Shown: piece after piece, positions 49,189 through 58,546 of the stretch
Numbering within the stretch: position 1 is the stretch's first letter
How the letters are laid out: each line of letters opens with the position of its first letter
Assembly (NCBI GenBank): GCA_027531145.1
Contig: JAPZRF010000006.1
Span: 62,001-126,000, forward strand
From: Brevundimonas sp.
GTDB lineage: Bacteria; Pseudomonadota; Alphaproteobacteria; Caulobacterales; Caulobacteraceae
Direction: 5' to 3'
Length of the DNA stretch: 64,000 nucleotides
Made by a program: the position numbers and the translations under genes
Notes under the pieces: model-generated
Told to the model about the DNA's origin: nothing
Seen by the model: the letters and a program-made list of their open reading frames with translations, nothing else
Database searches by the model: none

Positions 49189-51261
49189 TTAAAGCGCCTC
49201 CCGTTCCAGGACCTTGATGCGCATGGCGTGTTCTCCGGGCTCATCAAGGCTGCAAACCTCTATCCGGAACCGGCACTGCTGGCCATCGGGTGTGGTAACG
49301 GCAAGATCGTCGCTGTCGGCAGCGAGCGCCATGCGATGGCGCTGGTAGTGGACACCTTGGCCCCGCGGGGGCAGCCGCTCATTGATAAGGGCAGCGATCT
49401 CGCGCGCGCCCGTGATCTCGCCAAAGTGCGAGGCGGTAATCCAGACGCCGTCCGGATGGAACAGGCGCGCCGCCGCATCGCCATCGCGTCGGTCCACGGA
49501 ATCGAGAAAGCGCATCAGCAGCGAGCGCTTCGAGCGCCGGGGTGCATAGACGGTGTGCAGAAGCGCGTGGGCGACTTGGGAGTTTGGCGAACCGAGTTCG
49601 GTCTCATAGAGCTTCTGCACGTCCCGGTTTTCATGTGAACGTCGACGAGGAGCGGAGTTGTCGACGCGGTAAACCGCGGCGGCGCGTTTCTCCAGGACCT
49701 TAGGATCGAGGGACTTGGGCTCGCCACCACCGCCGAGACAGCCGCCGACGCACGCCATGACCTCGATTGCGACATAGTCTTCGCGCCACTCGTCGGTCTG
49801 CAGCATGCGCTGGGCAGTCGCGATGCCATTGCATACGGCCACCCGGCCCAGGCCCGGAACATCGGCCGTCTTCACGCCTTCACTGACGCCTCGAAGCGCC
49901 TGCCATACCAGTGGGAGCTCATCGCCGGCACCCGCCAGATGCGCGGCGGTACGCAGCATGGCCTCCATTACGCCACCCGAAGCCCCGAAAATCTGAGCCG
50001 CGCCTGTGCTCTGGCCCAGCGGACTGTCGAACACGCCATCCTCGGGCAGGGCACCGAAGGCGATGCCCCTGGAGCGGATCATCCGGGCCAGTTCCCGAGT
50101 GGTTAGCACATGGTCCACGTCGCCAGACAAACCGGGCCGTACGGCTTCATCCTTCTTGGCAGTGCAGGGCATGACGCTGACGACATAAGGCTCATCCTTG
50201 CCGTTCGCGAAATCCGGCCCAAGCGACCGGGCAAAGGAGCCACGCTTGGTTATTGCGCCCTGCATCTGTTGGGGTGACTTCGTCGTGCTGAGATGGCCCA
50301 GCAGGTCTGGCCGGTTGATCTCCACCCAGTTCACCCAGCCCGGGCAGCAGGAGGTGAACAGTGGCAAATTGGAATTCGCCTTCAGCCGCGCCAGCAGCTC
50401 GGAACCTTCTTCCATGATAGTGAGATCGGCGGCGAAGTTAGTGTCGAAAACATAATCAAACCCAAGCTTACGCAGGGCGTTGATGAGTCGCCCGGTGCTC
50501 ACAACGCCGGGTTCCAGCCCAAACTCCTCGCTGATGGCGATACGCGTAGCGGGCGCGACCTGGACCACAGACACGCGGCGGCGCGAAGCCAGTACGCGCA
50601 GGACGTCATGCCAGTGCGGGGCCTCGATGATGGCCCCAACCGGACAAACGAGAGTGCATTGACCACAGGAAATGCAGGCGGTTTCACTTAGGGGCTGATC
50701 AAAAGCGGTCACAACCAGGCGATCGAAACCGCGCTCGGCAAAGCCGATGACATGTTGCTGCTGGCCAGCCCCGCCGCAGGCCTCCACGCAAAGACCGCAC
50801 TGGATGCACTTCGAGGAGTCCCGCCAGATGCTTGGCGAGGTGTGGTCGACAGAGAGGTGTTCGGGATGTTCCGGCGAACCTGGCGGGACCTCCGGCCAGC
50901 GCTCGGCCCACTGGTTTTCCGCCACGAGGGTCTGCAACCGGCAATCACCATTCACTTCGCAGCGCATGCAATCATTCGGATGTCGCGCGAGCATCCATTC
51001 TGCATTGGTCCGGCGGAACTCTTGCAACGCGTCGGTGTCGGTCTCAACAACATCGCCACTCTTCGCAGGTGTGCAACAAGCGGGCTGAGGTCTGTCCTCA
51101 CTATCGACCTGCACCAGGCACATACGACAGACCGCGTGCGTTGGCAGGCCCGGATAGTGGCAAAGCGTCGGCACATGGCAACCCGCCGCCCGGATAGCCT
51201 CAAGCAGTGTGGCACCTTCGTCGACCTCGACCGGTCGTGCATTCACCATCAGCTTGAGCAT
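49189..51261 (-). CDS. [FeFe]-hydrogenase, M3-type (CpI-like) domain arrangement, with C-terminal SnoaL/NTF2-like extension
   Basis: [2Fe-2S] CHYPGLPTHAVCRMC; HPNDCMRCEVNGDC; CIQCGLCVEAC and CISCGQCTLVCP; H-cluster L1 TSCCPGW, L2 MPCTAKKDE, L3 EVMACVGGCLGGGGEP; small-subunit tail RRRSHENRDVQKLYETELG; last 114 aa not hydrogenase. Confidence 0.96.
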   Translation of the reverse strand: MLKLMVNARPVEVDEGATLLEAIRAAGCHVPTLCHYPGLPTHAVCRMCLVQVDSEDRPQPACCTPAKSGDVVETDTDALQEFRRTNAEWMLARHPNDCMRCEVNGDCRLQTLVAENQWAERWPEVPPGSPEHPEHLSVDHTSPSIWRDSSKCIQCGLCVEACGGAGQQQHVIGFAERGFDRLVVTAFDQPLSETACISCGQCTLVCPVGAIIEAPHWHDVLRVLASRRRVSVVQVAPATRIAISEEFGLEPGVVSTGRLINALRKLGFDYVFDTNFAADLTIMEEGSELLARLKANSNLPLFTSCCPGWVNWVEINRPDLLGHLSTTKSPQQMQGAITKRGSFARSLGPDFANGKDEPYVVSVMPCTAKKDEAVRPGLSGDVDHVLTTRELARMIRSRGIAFGALPEDGVFDSPLGQSTGAAQIFGASGGVMEAMLRTAAHLAGAGDELPLVWQALRGVSEGVKTADVPGLGRVAVCNGIATAQRMLQTDEWREDYVAIEVMACVGGCLGGGGEPKSLDPKVLEKRAAAVYRVDNSAPRRRSHENRDVQKLYETELGSPNSQVAHALLHTVYAPRRSKRSLLMRFLDSVDRRDGDAAARLFHPDGVWITASHFGEITGAREIAALINERLPPRGQGVHYQRHRMALAADSDDLAVTTPDGQQCRFRIEVCSLDEPGEHAMRIKVLEREAL

Positions 51262-51462
51262 ATCGTGCGATCCTCGACAGGCTGGAGCGATGCCAACCTA
51301 TCCAAACAGTCGTTGGTTGTCTTAGTCGCCAACAAAGAAATTCATCAATTTGCTATGCTGGACCACGACCGAACATTCATGGATCAACTCGCGGCCGCTT
51401 GCTTTGGTCTAGTGATTGCGACGCCAGGCTTGGCCCGGTTTAGTTCTGCGTGAGTGCATAGG

Positions 51463-51584
51463 TGAACCGCCCCGGGTTTCCCGGAGGCTCCAACTCCTGA
51501 GTCGGATGGAGCCCGATGAGCAAGACAACCAACAAGTCTGCGCCTGAGGTACGCGATCGCGCGGTGCGGACCATGGACCGAAGT
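51463..51584 (+). mobile_element. IS3-family left-end relic with start of orfA
   Basis: TGAACCGCCCCGGGTTTCCCGGAGGCTCCAACTCC terminal sequence, then MSKTTNKSAPEVRDRAVRTMDR (OrfA-like), truncated at the SDR 3' end. Confidence 0.78.
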
Positions 51585-51589
51585 CCTGG

Positions 51590-52474
51590 TCAAACTGCAC
51601 CGCGTCCAGCTTGGCCAGTTCCGGCCTGGGCTCCGGCACCGGGGCCTTGGCCCGCTGCGTCGAGTCGGTACTCCCTCGCCACGAGTCTCTCGAACAGTCG
51701 GCCCGGAAGAAGGTGCTTCACAGGGATCATCAGACGTTCGATCAGCGTGCCTCCCACATAGCGAAGGGCTGGCTTCCGCTCGGCAATGATCGCCTCGATC
51801 TTCCTCGCGATCATTAGTGGCGATGAGCCTTCGCGCTCATTCGCGACCGCTGCTGCATAGGCGTTCTCATGGAACTGGAAGTACGGTGACTTCGTATCGT
51901 GGGTCTGCTTCGTCGACGATCGAAGGGTCATGCTCGTGTTGATGTTGCCCGGCTCAAGGATGACGACCTTGATGCCGAACGGAAGCAGCTCAAGGCTCAG
52001 CGCCTCCGAGAGCCCTTCGAGAGCGAACTTTGAAGCACTGTAAACACCATCGAACGGAATCGCGATCTGGCCGCCGATGGATGATGTGTTGATGATGAGG
52101 CCCCGCCTCCGCTGGCGCATCGAGGGAAGGACAGCCTGAATCACCCGCAGCGGCCCAAGGGTGTTGATCTCGAACACCCGGCGGGCATCCTCGATCCTGG
52201 TCTCCTCCACCGGTGCGTTAAACCCGACGCCGGCATTGTTCACCAGAACATCGACGTGCCCGGCCCGGGCCATGATCGCTCCGACGGCCTGACGCACAGC
52301 TGCGTCGTCCCGAACGTCCATCGTCATGATGTGGTAGCCGTCAGGATGTTGCTGGAGGCCGTCAACCGGCTCCGGCACCGTGCCGAATACCTGCATCTGC
52401 CTGGACGCCAGATAGGCCGCCGTGGCACGTCCGATGCCAGAAGTGACGCCGGTGATGAGCACGACCGGCGACAT
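51590..52474 (-). CDS. SDR family oxidoreductase
   Basis: VVLITGVTSGIGRATAAYLASRQMQVFGTV; NNAGVGFNAPVEET; YSASKFALEGLSEAL. Confidence 0.93.
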   Translation of the reverse strand: MSPVVLITGVTSGIGRATAAYLASRQMQVFGTVPEPVDGLQQHPDGYHIMTMDVRDDAAVRQAVGAIMARAGHVDVLVNNAGVGFNAPVEETRIEDARRVFEINTLGPLRVIQAVLPSMRQRRRGLIINTSSIGGQIAIPFDGVYSASKFALEGLSEALSLELLPFGIKVVILEPGNINTSMTLRSSTKQTHDTKSPYFQFHENAYAAAVANEREGSSPLMIARKIEAIIAERKPALRYVGGTLIERLMIPVKHLLPGRLFERLVAREYRLDAAGQGPGAGAQAGTGQAGRGAV

Positions 52475-52974
52475 CAGGGCACCGCACTGGCGAAGTCATC
52501 GGCAGCGTCCCGAAGGTCCGCGACGAAACGATCGACGGCGTCCTGCAACGGGTAGCTGGCTCGCACGATGGGCCGCAGCAGGAAGTGTTTCACTACCAAC
52601 TCCTCATAGATGTAGATCGTCGTCGCAGCGTCACCTGCCGCTGTGAAGCGGACCAGCCAGCGGCCACAAAAGCCCCTGCCCCGGAAGTCAGCCTCGAACA
52701 GCGAATTGGACACCCGGCGGACCTGCTCGTACTCGACAGGCGGCGAGTCGTTCGCCAGCTCCCGCCAGCGCGTATCGGACAGGATCTCCACGCCCTTGAG
52801 GTCGCTTCGGAACGACTGGCGGCGGTCTACGGCGATGACGGCGAACAGCCGATCGATCGGTGCCGGGATGGTGGCTGTCGAGGTGGCGACGGCCACCCGA
52901 CGAGGCATGACTGCGCCAGCGATGCCGTAGGCGATGGCCGACACTGCCAAGATCGCGATGGTGCATGCGACCAT
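52474..52974 (-). CDS. SRPBCC-like membrane-anchored protein
   Basis: N-terminal TM helix; ATIPAPIDRLFAVIAVDRRQSFRSDLKGVEIL. Confidence 0.65.
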   Translation of the reverse strand: MVACTIAILAVSAIAYGIAGAVMPRRVAVATSTATIPAPIDRLFAVIAVDRRQSFRSDLKGVEILSDTRWRELANDSPPVEYEQVRRVSNSLFEADFRGRGFCGRWLVRFTAAGDAATTIYIYEELVVKHFLLRPIVRASYPLQDAVDRFVADLRDAADDFASAVP

Positions 52975-53400
52975 TATGAACTCCCGTGAGGTTTCGGGGA
53001 CGACGGGCGGCGGCTTGGTGCGCCGGGGAGGAGGTCATGGGGAGCGCCTGCCGATGTGCCGAGGGCGGGTGTGGGCTCCGCATGGGAACCGCCGCCCGGC
53101 CTCTCGTCCGGCTCTGAAGACGTCGGCTCGGGACACAGACTTCACGAAATCGCTGCCTTCAAGCAGAACTCCCTGCAAGGCGACATCCACCGGATGACCG
53201 TCGTCTTGGGCTTGAGGATGCCGCGTTGCCGGTCATGCCGCAAGGTTCCCGCACCACCGCGCCCGCCAACGTAGGCCGTCCTGCACCGACGGCGGCAACA
53301 ACAGCATGTTCAGCGCCAGGGTTGACGATTTCTCCTTCATCGAGACGCACCCCTCACTCGGTTTTCGCTGGAGCTCTTTATGATCGGTTCGTTCATGTCG

Positions 53401-53710
53401 CTACCGGACCAGGCGGCGGCGCAGGTCGGCGCTCATGCGCAGGGTGTCGACGAAGAGATTTCGCGGAATGGCGACCTCGGCCGGCTGAAGCGCGAGATGG
53501 CGCGCATGGCCGACGACCTTCGCGCCCGATCTTGACCAGCTTCTCCCTCAGCGTCGTCATCGACCAGTCCTTGGCCGAGTCCGGCTTCGCCAGCATGCGC
53601 AGGAAGTTGCCGGGATTGTCGTGGAGCGCGTGAAGCTGAGGCGAACCGCATGGCGAAGGAGCGGCACGGCAGCCGCTTCCATTTGATCGCGCCCTGGCCC
53701 TCCTTGATCC
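53401..53710 (-). pseudogene. IS1380-family transposase C-terminal relic, frameshifted
   Basis: Across frames: IKEGQGAIKWKRLPCRSFA / LHALHDNPGNFLRMLAKPDSAKDWSMTTLREKLVKIG / HARHLALQPAEVAIPRNLFVDTLRMSADLRRRLVR-stop. Confidence 0.82.
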
Positions 53711-53999
53711 GCTGCCCGGCGGGGCCGCCAGAGCGGGGATATGGGTGCGGGCCCAACGCACTCGGAAGCGAGGTTGAGGCAACATGGCGGTACCTCCCGC
53801 CCACATCCGGATGCCGGGCAGGCCCACCTGCCCAACCCCTCCCCCGTCGAAGGTAAAGGCTGTCCGATGCTGGCCCGGTACGGCGCATGCACCTTGTCCC
53901 GGCCCGGTGCCGCTACCAGCGGCGGTGTCGGGAACAGGCCAGAGCAAGATACCCCCGCGGTCCCCGCCAGCCGGTTCATGACGGCGGAGACACCCGAAC

Positions 54000-54024
54000 G
54001 CCGGGTCCCCTTCGGGGACCCGGC
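54000..54024 (-). terminator. strong GC hairpin downstream of the TonB-receptor fragment
   Basis: GCCGGGTCCCC-TTC-GGGGACCCGGC: perfect 11-bp stem; U-tract not obvious. Confidence 0.6.
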
Positions 54025-54064
54025 GCCTCGGGCGGCTGGCAGGACCGGCCAAAGCCGGTCCGGA

Positions 54065-54550
54065 TCAGAAGTAGAAGCGGACGGCCGCGCTGACGTTGCG
54101 GCCCGGCAGGACCCGCACCAGGGACAGGCCGCTGGCGGGCACGGTGGGCGCGCTGACATCGACCAGGGCCAGTTCGTCGAACAGGTTGTTGGCGTTCAAC
54201 GAAACCACCACCCGCTCGATCGGGCGCAGCTGCAGGAAGGCGTTGACGGTAGTGTAGGCGGGCATGATCAGGCCGTTGACGTCCTGACTGTAGCTCTCGG
54301 TGGTTCCGACGATGCTCGCGCCGACCGTGAACAGGTCGGTGTCATACTGCGGCAGCAGCGCGTAGATCAGATCTGCCTGGTGCCGCGGCGTATTGCCGAT
54401 CACGGCCGGATCACCCGCGTTGGTGATCTCGGCACTGGTCAAGGTGGCGCTGCCGGTCAGGCTGAACGGTCCGCGACGGACGCCACCCTCGAACTCCGCG
54501 CCGATAGCCCTGTAACCCTGGCGGACCAGATCAACACTGGTTTGCCCATT
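54065..54550 (-). pseudogene. TonB-dependent receptor C-terminal fragment
   Basis: NGQTSVDLVRQGYRAIGAEFEGGVRRGPFSLTGSATLTSAEITNAGDPAV...AYTTVNAFLQLRPIERVVVSLNANNLFDELALVD...PGRNVSAAVRFYF (C-terminal aromatic); plug and most of the barrel are missing. Confidence 0.82.
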
Positions 54551-54928
54551 GGCGTCAGACCGTCCTCGCCCGCTGCCACCCCTACGGCGACTGGATCGAC
54601 TGGCTGGGCCCGATCGCGACCTGAGCGGACGCGGGAGGGTGTGAGTCGCTCACTGCCCGGTCCTGTCCCGAGACCGCCCGTGACCACCCACCGGATGAAT
54701 GAAGCCGGACTGGGCGATGATCCTCACAGCCATCCGCCCCGTCGCCGCTGGATTGTCGCGGGAACTGAGGCGGACGCCCTCAGGCTTGCAGCTCCGGAGG
54801 CCGCGCCCGAGACAGCCGGCACAATTGATCAACTGTTGATCGGCAGACAGGAAGAGGCGTTCGCCCGCGCCGGGTTCGACACCTCGCCCGACCATCACGC
54901 TGGCGAAGGCGTCCAGGACCCGGGCGCT

Positions 54929-56743
54929 TCAGCGGCCGCGCAGCCCGAGCGCGGCGGCGACCGCTGACCACGGCAGATACTTGAAGTTCTGGGTCTCGTC
55001 GGGCAGCACGTTACGCCCGTCCTGAACCACGACCGCCCCCGCCTCGAAGCCCGGCCCGAGGTTGGCGCTCGATACGTCGAGGCCATCGGTCTCCGACGCA
55101 CCGTCAATGCCGAGCTCGGCGTTGGCCACGACGGCGAAGGACCCGAGGTAGCGATTGTCGCCGATCCGCTCGAACACGGCATAGCTGTCGTTGCCCTGAC
55201 TGGACACCACCAGATAGCCCTCGCCGCCGCCCAAATCGTAGAGGGCGATGCCTTCGACATCGTCCTTCAGCGCAGGATTCCCGGCGACCATGGCCACGGG
55301 CGTGCGCGCCTCGCCGGCGTCCGGCTCGGCGCCGAAGCGCCAGACGCCCACGTCCTCCTCGCCCACATAGAGCCAGCCATGGACGTCATCAGCGAGGCAC
55401 CCCTCAGGCTGGGTCGCGAGGGCGAAGTCGCGCACGCGCTCGGCGCGCACCCGGTCCCCTGTCTCGATCAGGCGCCACTGGCGCATCCGGCCGTCGGAGT
55501 CGTTGATGAAGGCGTAGGTCGAGCCGTCTCGTGGCGAGCGGTACAGGCAGAGGCCATAGGGGTCGTCGAGCCCCGTCGGCTGCAGCCCGGCCGCGATGTC
55601 GCTCAACTGCCGCGTCGCCGGATCGAGACGGTAGAGACCTAGGCTGCGGTCGGTCCGGTTGCTGGCGGCCACGAGACTGATCTCCTGGCCCGCCAGTCTG
55701 AAGCCGGAACGGAGGTCGACGTTGTTGACGCGCCCCACCGCAAGGTATTGCAGCTGGCGGCCGGTCATGTCGTACACCGCGAGGCCGCCCCGCTTGTCGG
55801 TGCCGACGACGAGGCTGGCGGCCGGATCGGTCGGGTGGACCCAGATGGCCGGATCATCGGCGGCATCGCCGAAGCTGGGCATGGGCGTGGTCTCGACCAT
55901 GGCCGGCAGGGCGGCGAAGGGCGACGGCGGCGCAGCCAGGGCGACAGGATCGCCGGCCTCAACCCCGAGGGCCGCCGCTATTGCGGTCATTGTCAGGCCG
56001 CGCCAGACATCGGCGGCGTCGTCCTGAACCAGAAGTCGCCCGTCGACGACGGCAAGGGAGCCCGTCTCCTCGATGGCAGCCCCCTGCCCGGCAAGGAATA
56101 CCCGACCGACGAAGGCATGGTCGTGGCGACGGTCGTAGACGGTCAGCGCGCCGACCGAGGAGTCCGAGGCGATCAGCCACGGACCGTGCAGGGCCACGCC
56201 CTTGGTCTCGCCGTTCAGCTGACCGAGGCGCGGCGCGTCAATGACTTCAGGGGCAGCATCGGCTTCGGCATCGGCATTGAAGCGCCAGACGCCCACCGCC
56301 TCCTCGGCCACGTAGAGGTCCCCCGTGGCGCTGTCGGCGACGCACTGGGTTGCCGTGGTCGGAACATGCAGCCGGCGCACCGGCGCGACCGTCAGCCCCC
56401 CGCGCCCCCGTCCCACCAGGAACTGGGCGATCTCGCCGCCATCCCCCACCACAAAGGCGTAGGGCAGACCATCACGCGCCCCCGCGATCAGACAAACGCC
56501 CTCGCCGGCGAAACTCAGCGGGCGACGCGCCTCAGCACCGCCTGAGGCCACGACCAGGGCATTGGCGGCTCTGTCGAGCCGGGCGATGACCTCGACCACC
56601 GCACCGGCAACGCGGGCAACAATGCGAGCCGCCGGCGGCTCCTCGACGGCCATTGTCGGCAGCGGTGCCGGCACCGCCTCCTGGGCCTGGAGCGCGCCTG
56701 CTGCGGCCCAGGCCGCCGTCGCCATAAGAATCGCACGCATCAC
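54929..56743 (-). CDS. beta-propeller phytase, two-domain
   Basis: DAADDPAIWVHPTDPAASLVVGTDKRGGLAVYDMTGRQLQYLAVGRVNNVDLR; DDVHGWLYVGEEDVGVWRF; N-terminal half repeats a degenerate propeller (GDLYVAEEAVGVWRF). Confidence 0.94.
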   Translation of the reverse strand: MMRAILMATAAWAAAGALQAQEAVPAPLPTMAVEEPPAARIVARVAGAVVEVIARLDRAANALVVASGGAEARRPLSFAGEGVCLIAGARDGLPYAFVVGDGGEIAQFLVGRGRGGLTVAPVRRLHVPTTATQCVADSATGDLYVAEEAVGVWRFNADAEADAAPEVIDAPRLGQLNGETKGVALHGPWLIASDSSVGALTVYDRRHDHAFVGRVFLAGQGAAIEETGSLAVVDGRLLVQDDAADVWRGLTMTAIAAALGVEAGDPVALAAPPSPFAALPAMVETTPMPSFGDAADDPAIWVHPTDPAASLVVGTDKRGGLAVYDMTGRQLQYLAVGRVNNVDLRSGFRLAGQEISLVAASNRTDRSLGLYRLDPATRQLSDIAAGLQPTGLDDPYGLCLYRSPRDGSTYAFINDSDGRMRQWRLIETGDRVRAERVRDFALATQPEGCLADDVHGWLYVGEEDVGVWRFGAEPDAGEARTPVAMVAGNPALKDDVEGIALYDLGGGEGYLVVSSQGNDSYAVFERIGDNRYLGSFAVVANAELGIDGASETDGLDVSSANLGPGFEAGAVVVQDGRNVLPDETQNFKYLPWSAVAAALGLRGR

Positions 56744-56799
56744 CAGTTCCCTTGCCCCGCGGACGTCCTGGCCGTCGTCATTGACGGTTACACGACGAC

Positions 56800-58332
56800 T
56801 CAGCGCCTGTCCTGCCAGCGCGCGAGAAGTTCCAGCCGCGCGCCGAGCGGATCCTCAAGCAGCTGCGGCCCGTCGTTGCTGAACTGCAGCGTCGTCAGCG
56901 CGTCGCCGGCCTGTGGCCACACGGGGCGATCGGCACCGTTCGGATCCCCCGTGCGCCCGAATCCGGCCCAGTAACCGCTGATCAGGTCGGCCGCCCGCTC
57001 ATCCATGTCGTCCGTCGGCCACGGCGAGGCGTGGAGCGTGTGGAAGACATACTGCCGGTCCCACGCATGGCCGGCTCCGCCCGGTTCCCGGGGAGCCGCC
57101 GCTGAAACGACGTCAAAGCGGTAGAGCCAGGCCGGGGCCCCGCTCCGGCCATGTAGCCGGGCGATCTGACGCGCCGGCTCCAGAAAGATCAGGTCCGAGA
57201 TCACATGGACGCGATATGCGTCGGTACCGCCGTAGGCCGCGATCAGCGCCGCACGCTCCGCCTGCGGGATGGCGTCATCCAGGGTCCCCTCCTGCGGATT
57301 GTCGGCCGTGACCCAGAAGAACTCGGCCGAGTTCGCGCCGACGATCAGAGGAACCTTCGCCTGCCGGCCGGCCGCAAAGGCGTCCATCACCGGCTCCGGC
57401 ACGACCTGGCCGTCGACGATGTTGAGCACCCCCTGGCGGAAGCTGGGCCAGGGCTGCAGGAAGGCCTCGGCCGGCAAGGCCCGCAGGGCGTCGGCGCTCG
57501 CCGCGCCGAGGCCGCGCTCGGCCATCCAGGCCACCGCCGCGTCCTGCACCGAGGGCTCGCCCCGGGGGCCGGCGCGGTCGAGCCGGCGCGTCGGCAGACG
57601 TGGCGGACCGGACTGCACCACGGCCCTGTGGAACAGTCCCTGCGCCGCCGGTGCCGTCATCAGCTGCAGCACTGCCATCCCGCCGGCGGACTCGCCGAAG
57701 ATCGTCACCTGCGCCGGGTCACCGCCGAAGGCAGCGACGTTGCGGCGCACCCATTCGAGGGCTGCGATCATGTCCATGACGCCGTAGTTGCCTGCAGGCT
57801 CGTCGGCCGGACGATCCTGCGCCAGGGCCGGATGGTCGAAGAAGCCGAGACGGCCGAGACGGTAGTTTATCGTCACCACCACCAGACCCTGCCGCGCCAG
57901 GGCGGTCCCGTCGTACAGATCCGCCGTGGCTGATCCGTTGACGTAGCCGCCGCCATGGATCCAGACCATCACCGGCGTGTCGCCGGTCGCCCCCGCCGGC
58001 GCGAAGACATTGAGCTGCAGGCAGTCCTCGCTCATGGGCAAGGGCCCGACGCCGTTGTCCCCATTGGCCGGCGGCTGGATGCAGATCGGTCCGCGACGGG
58101 TCGCGTCGCGTACGCCGGACCAGACCCGAGCCGGCTGCGGCGGCCGCCAGCGCAGCGCTCCGACGGGCGGCGCGGCGTAAGGGACGTTCAGATAGCGGGC
58201 GATACCGTGGCCGGCCGATCCGGCCAGCAGCCCCTCCGCGACCTCCACTTCGACGGGATGAGCCTCCGCAGTCGGGGGCGTTCCGGAGAGACTCGACAGG
58301 ATCATCAGAGCAGCAAGACCAGGGATCATCAT
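56800..58332 (-). CDS. carboxylesterase type B family protein
   Basis: RYLNVPYAAPPVGALRWRPPQPA; EDCLQLNVFAP; VTIFGESAGGMAVLQLM. Confidence 0.94.
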   Translation of the reverse strand: MMIPGLAALMILSSLSGTPPTAEAHPVEVEVAEGLLAGSAGHGIARYLNVPYAAPPVGALRWRPPQPARVWSGVRDATRRGPICIQPPANGDNGVGPLPMSEDCLQLNVFAPAGATGDTPVMVWIHGGGYVNGSATADLYDGTALARQGLVVVTINYRLGRLGFFDHPALAQDRPADEPAGNYGVMDMIAALEWVRRNVAAFGGDPAQVTIFGESAGGMAVLQLMTAPAAQGLFHRAVVQSGPPRLPTRRLDRAGPRGEPSVQDAAVAWMAERGLGAASADALRALPAEAFLQPWPSFRQGVLNIVDGQVVPEPVMDAFAAGRQAKVPLIVGANSAEFFWVTADNPQEGTLDDAIPQAERAALIAAYGGTDAYRVHVISDLIFLEPARQIARLHGRSGAPAWLYRFDVVSAAAPREPGGAGHAWDRQYVFHTLHASPWPTDDMDERAADLISGYWAGFGRTGDPNGADRPVWPQAGDALTTLQFSNDGPQLLEDPLGARLELLARWQDRR

Positions 58333-58546
58333 GCTCGACCCTAGCGCCAACGCTCCGAGACGCCAGTGAGCAAGTGTTCCAGACAGGCGCAAGACGTGAC
58401 GACCCAGGGCTTCCCGGCGGCGCATCGGCCGTGCATCTGCCCGGAAGTACGCCACGAACCGGCGGCGACACTCCGTGTGAGTTGCCAGCCGGGAGTCGAG
58501 GGTCGGAGGCGGCGATCTCCATCCCCGTCCAGAGGGAACCCCGGGC

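Noticed and set aside
51340-51360. Possible FNR/FixK box upstream of the hydrogenase (TTGAT on minus strand within GCAAATTGATGAATTT)
   Set aside because: Only one half-site matches TTGAT-N4-ATCAA; the other half (TTCTT) does not, so anaerobic control cannot be claimed.
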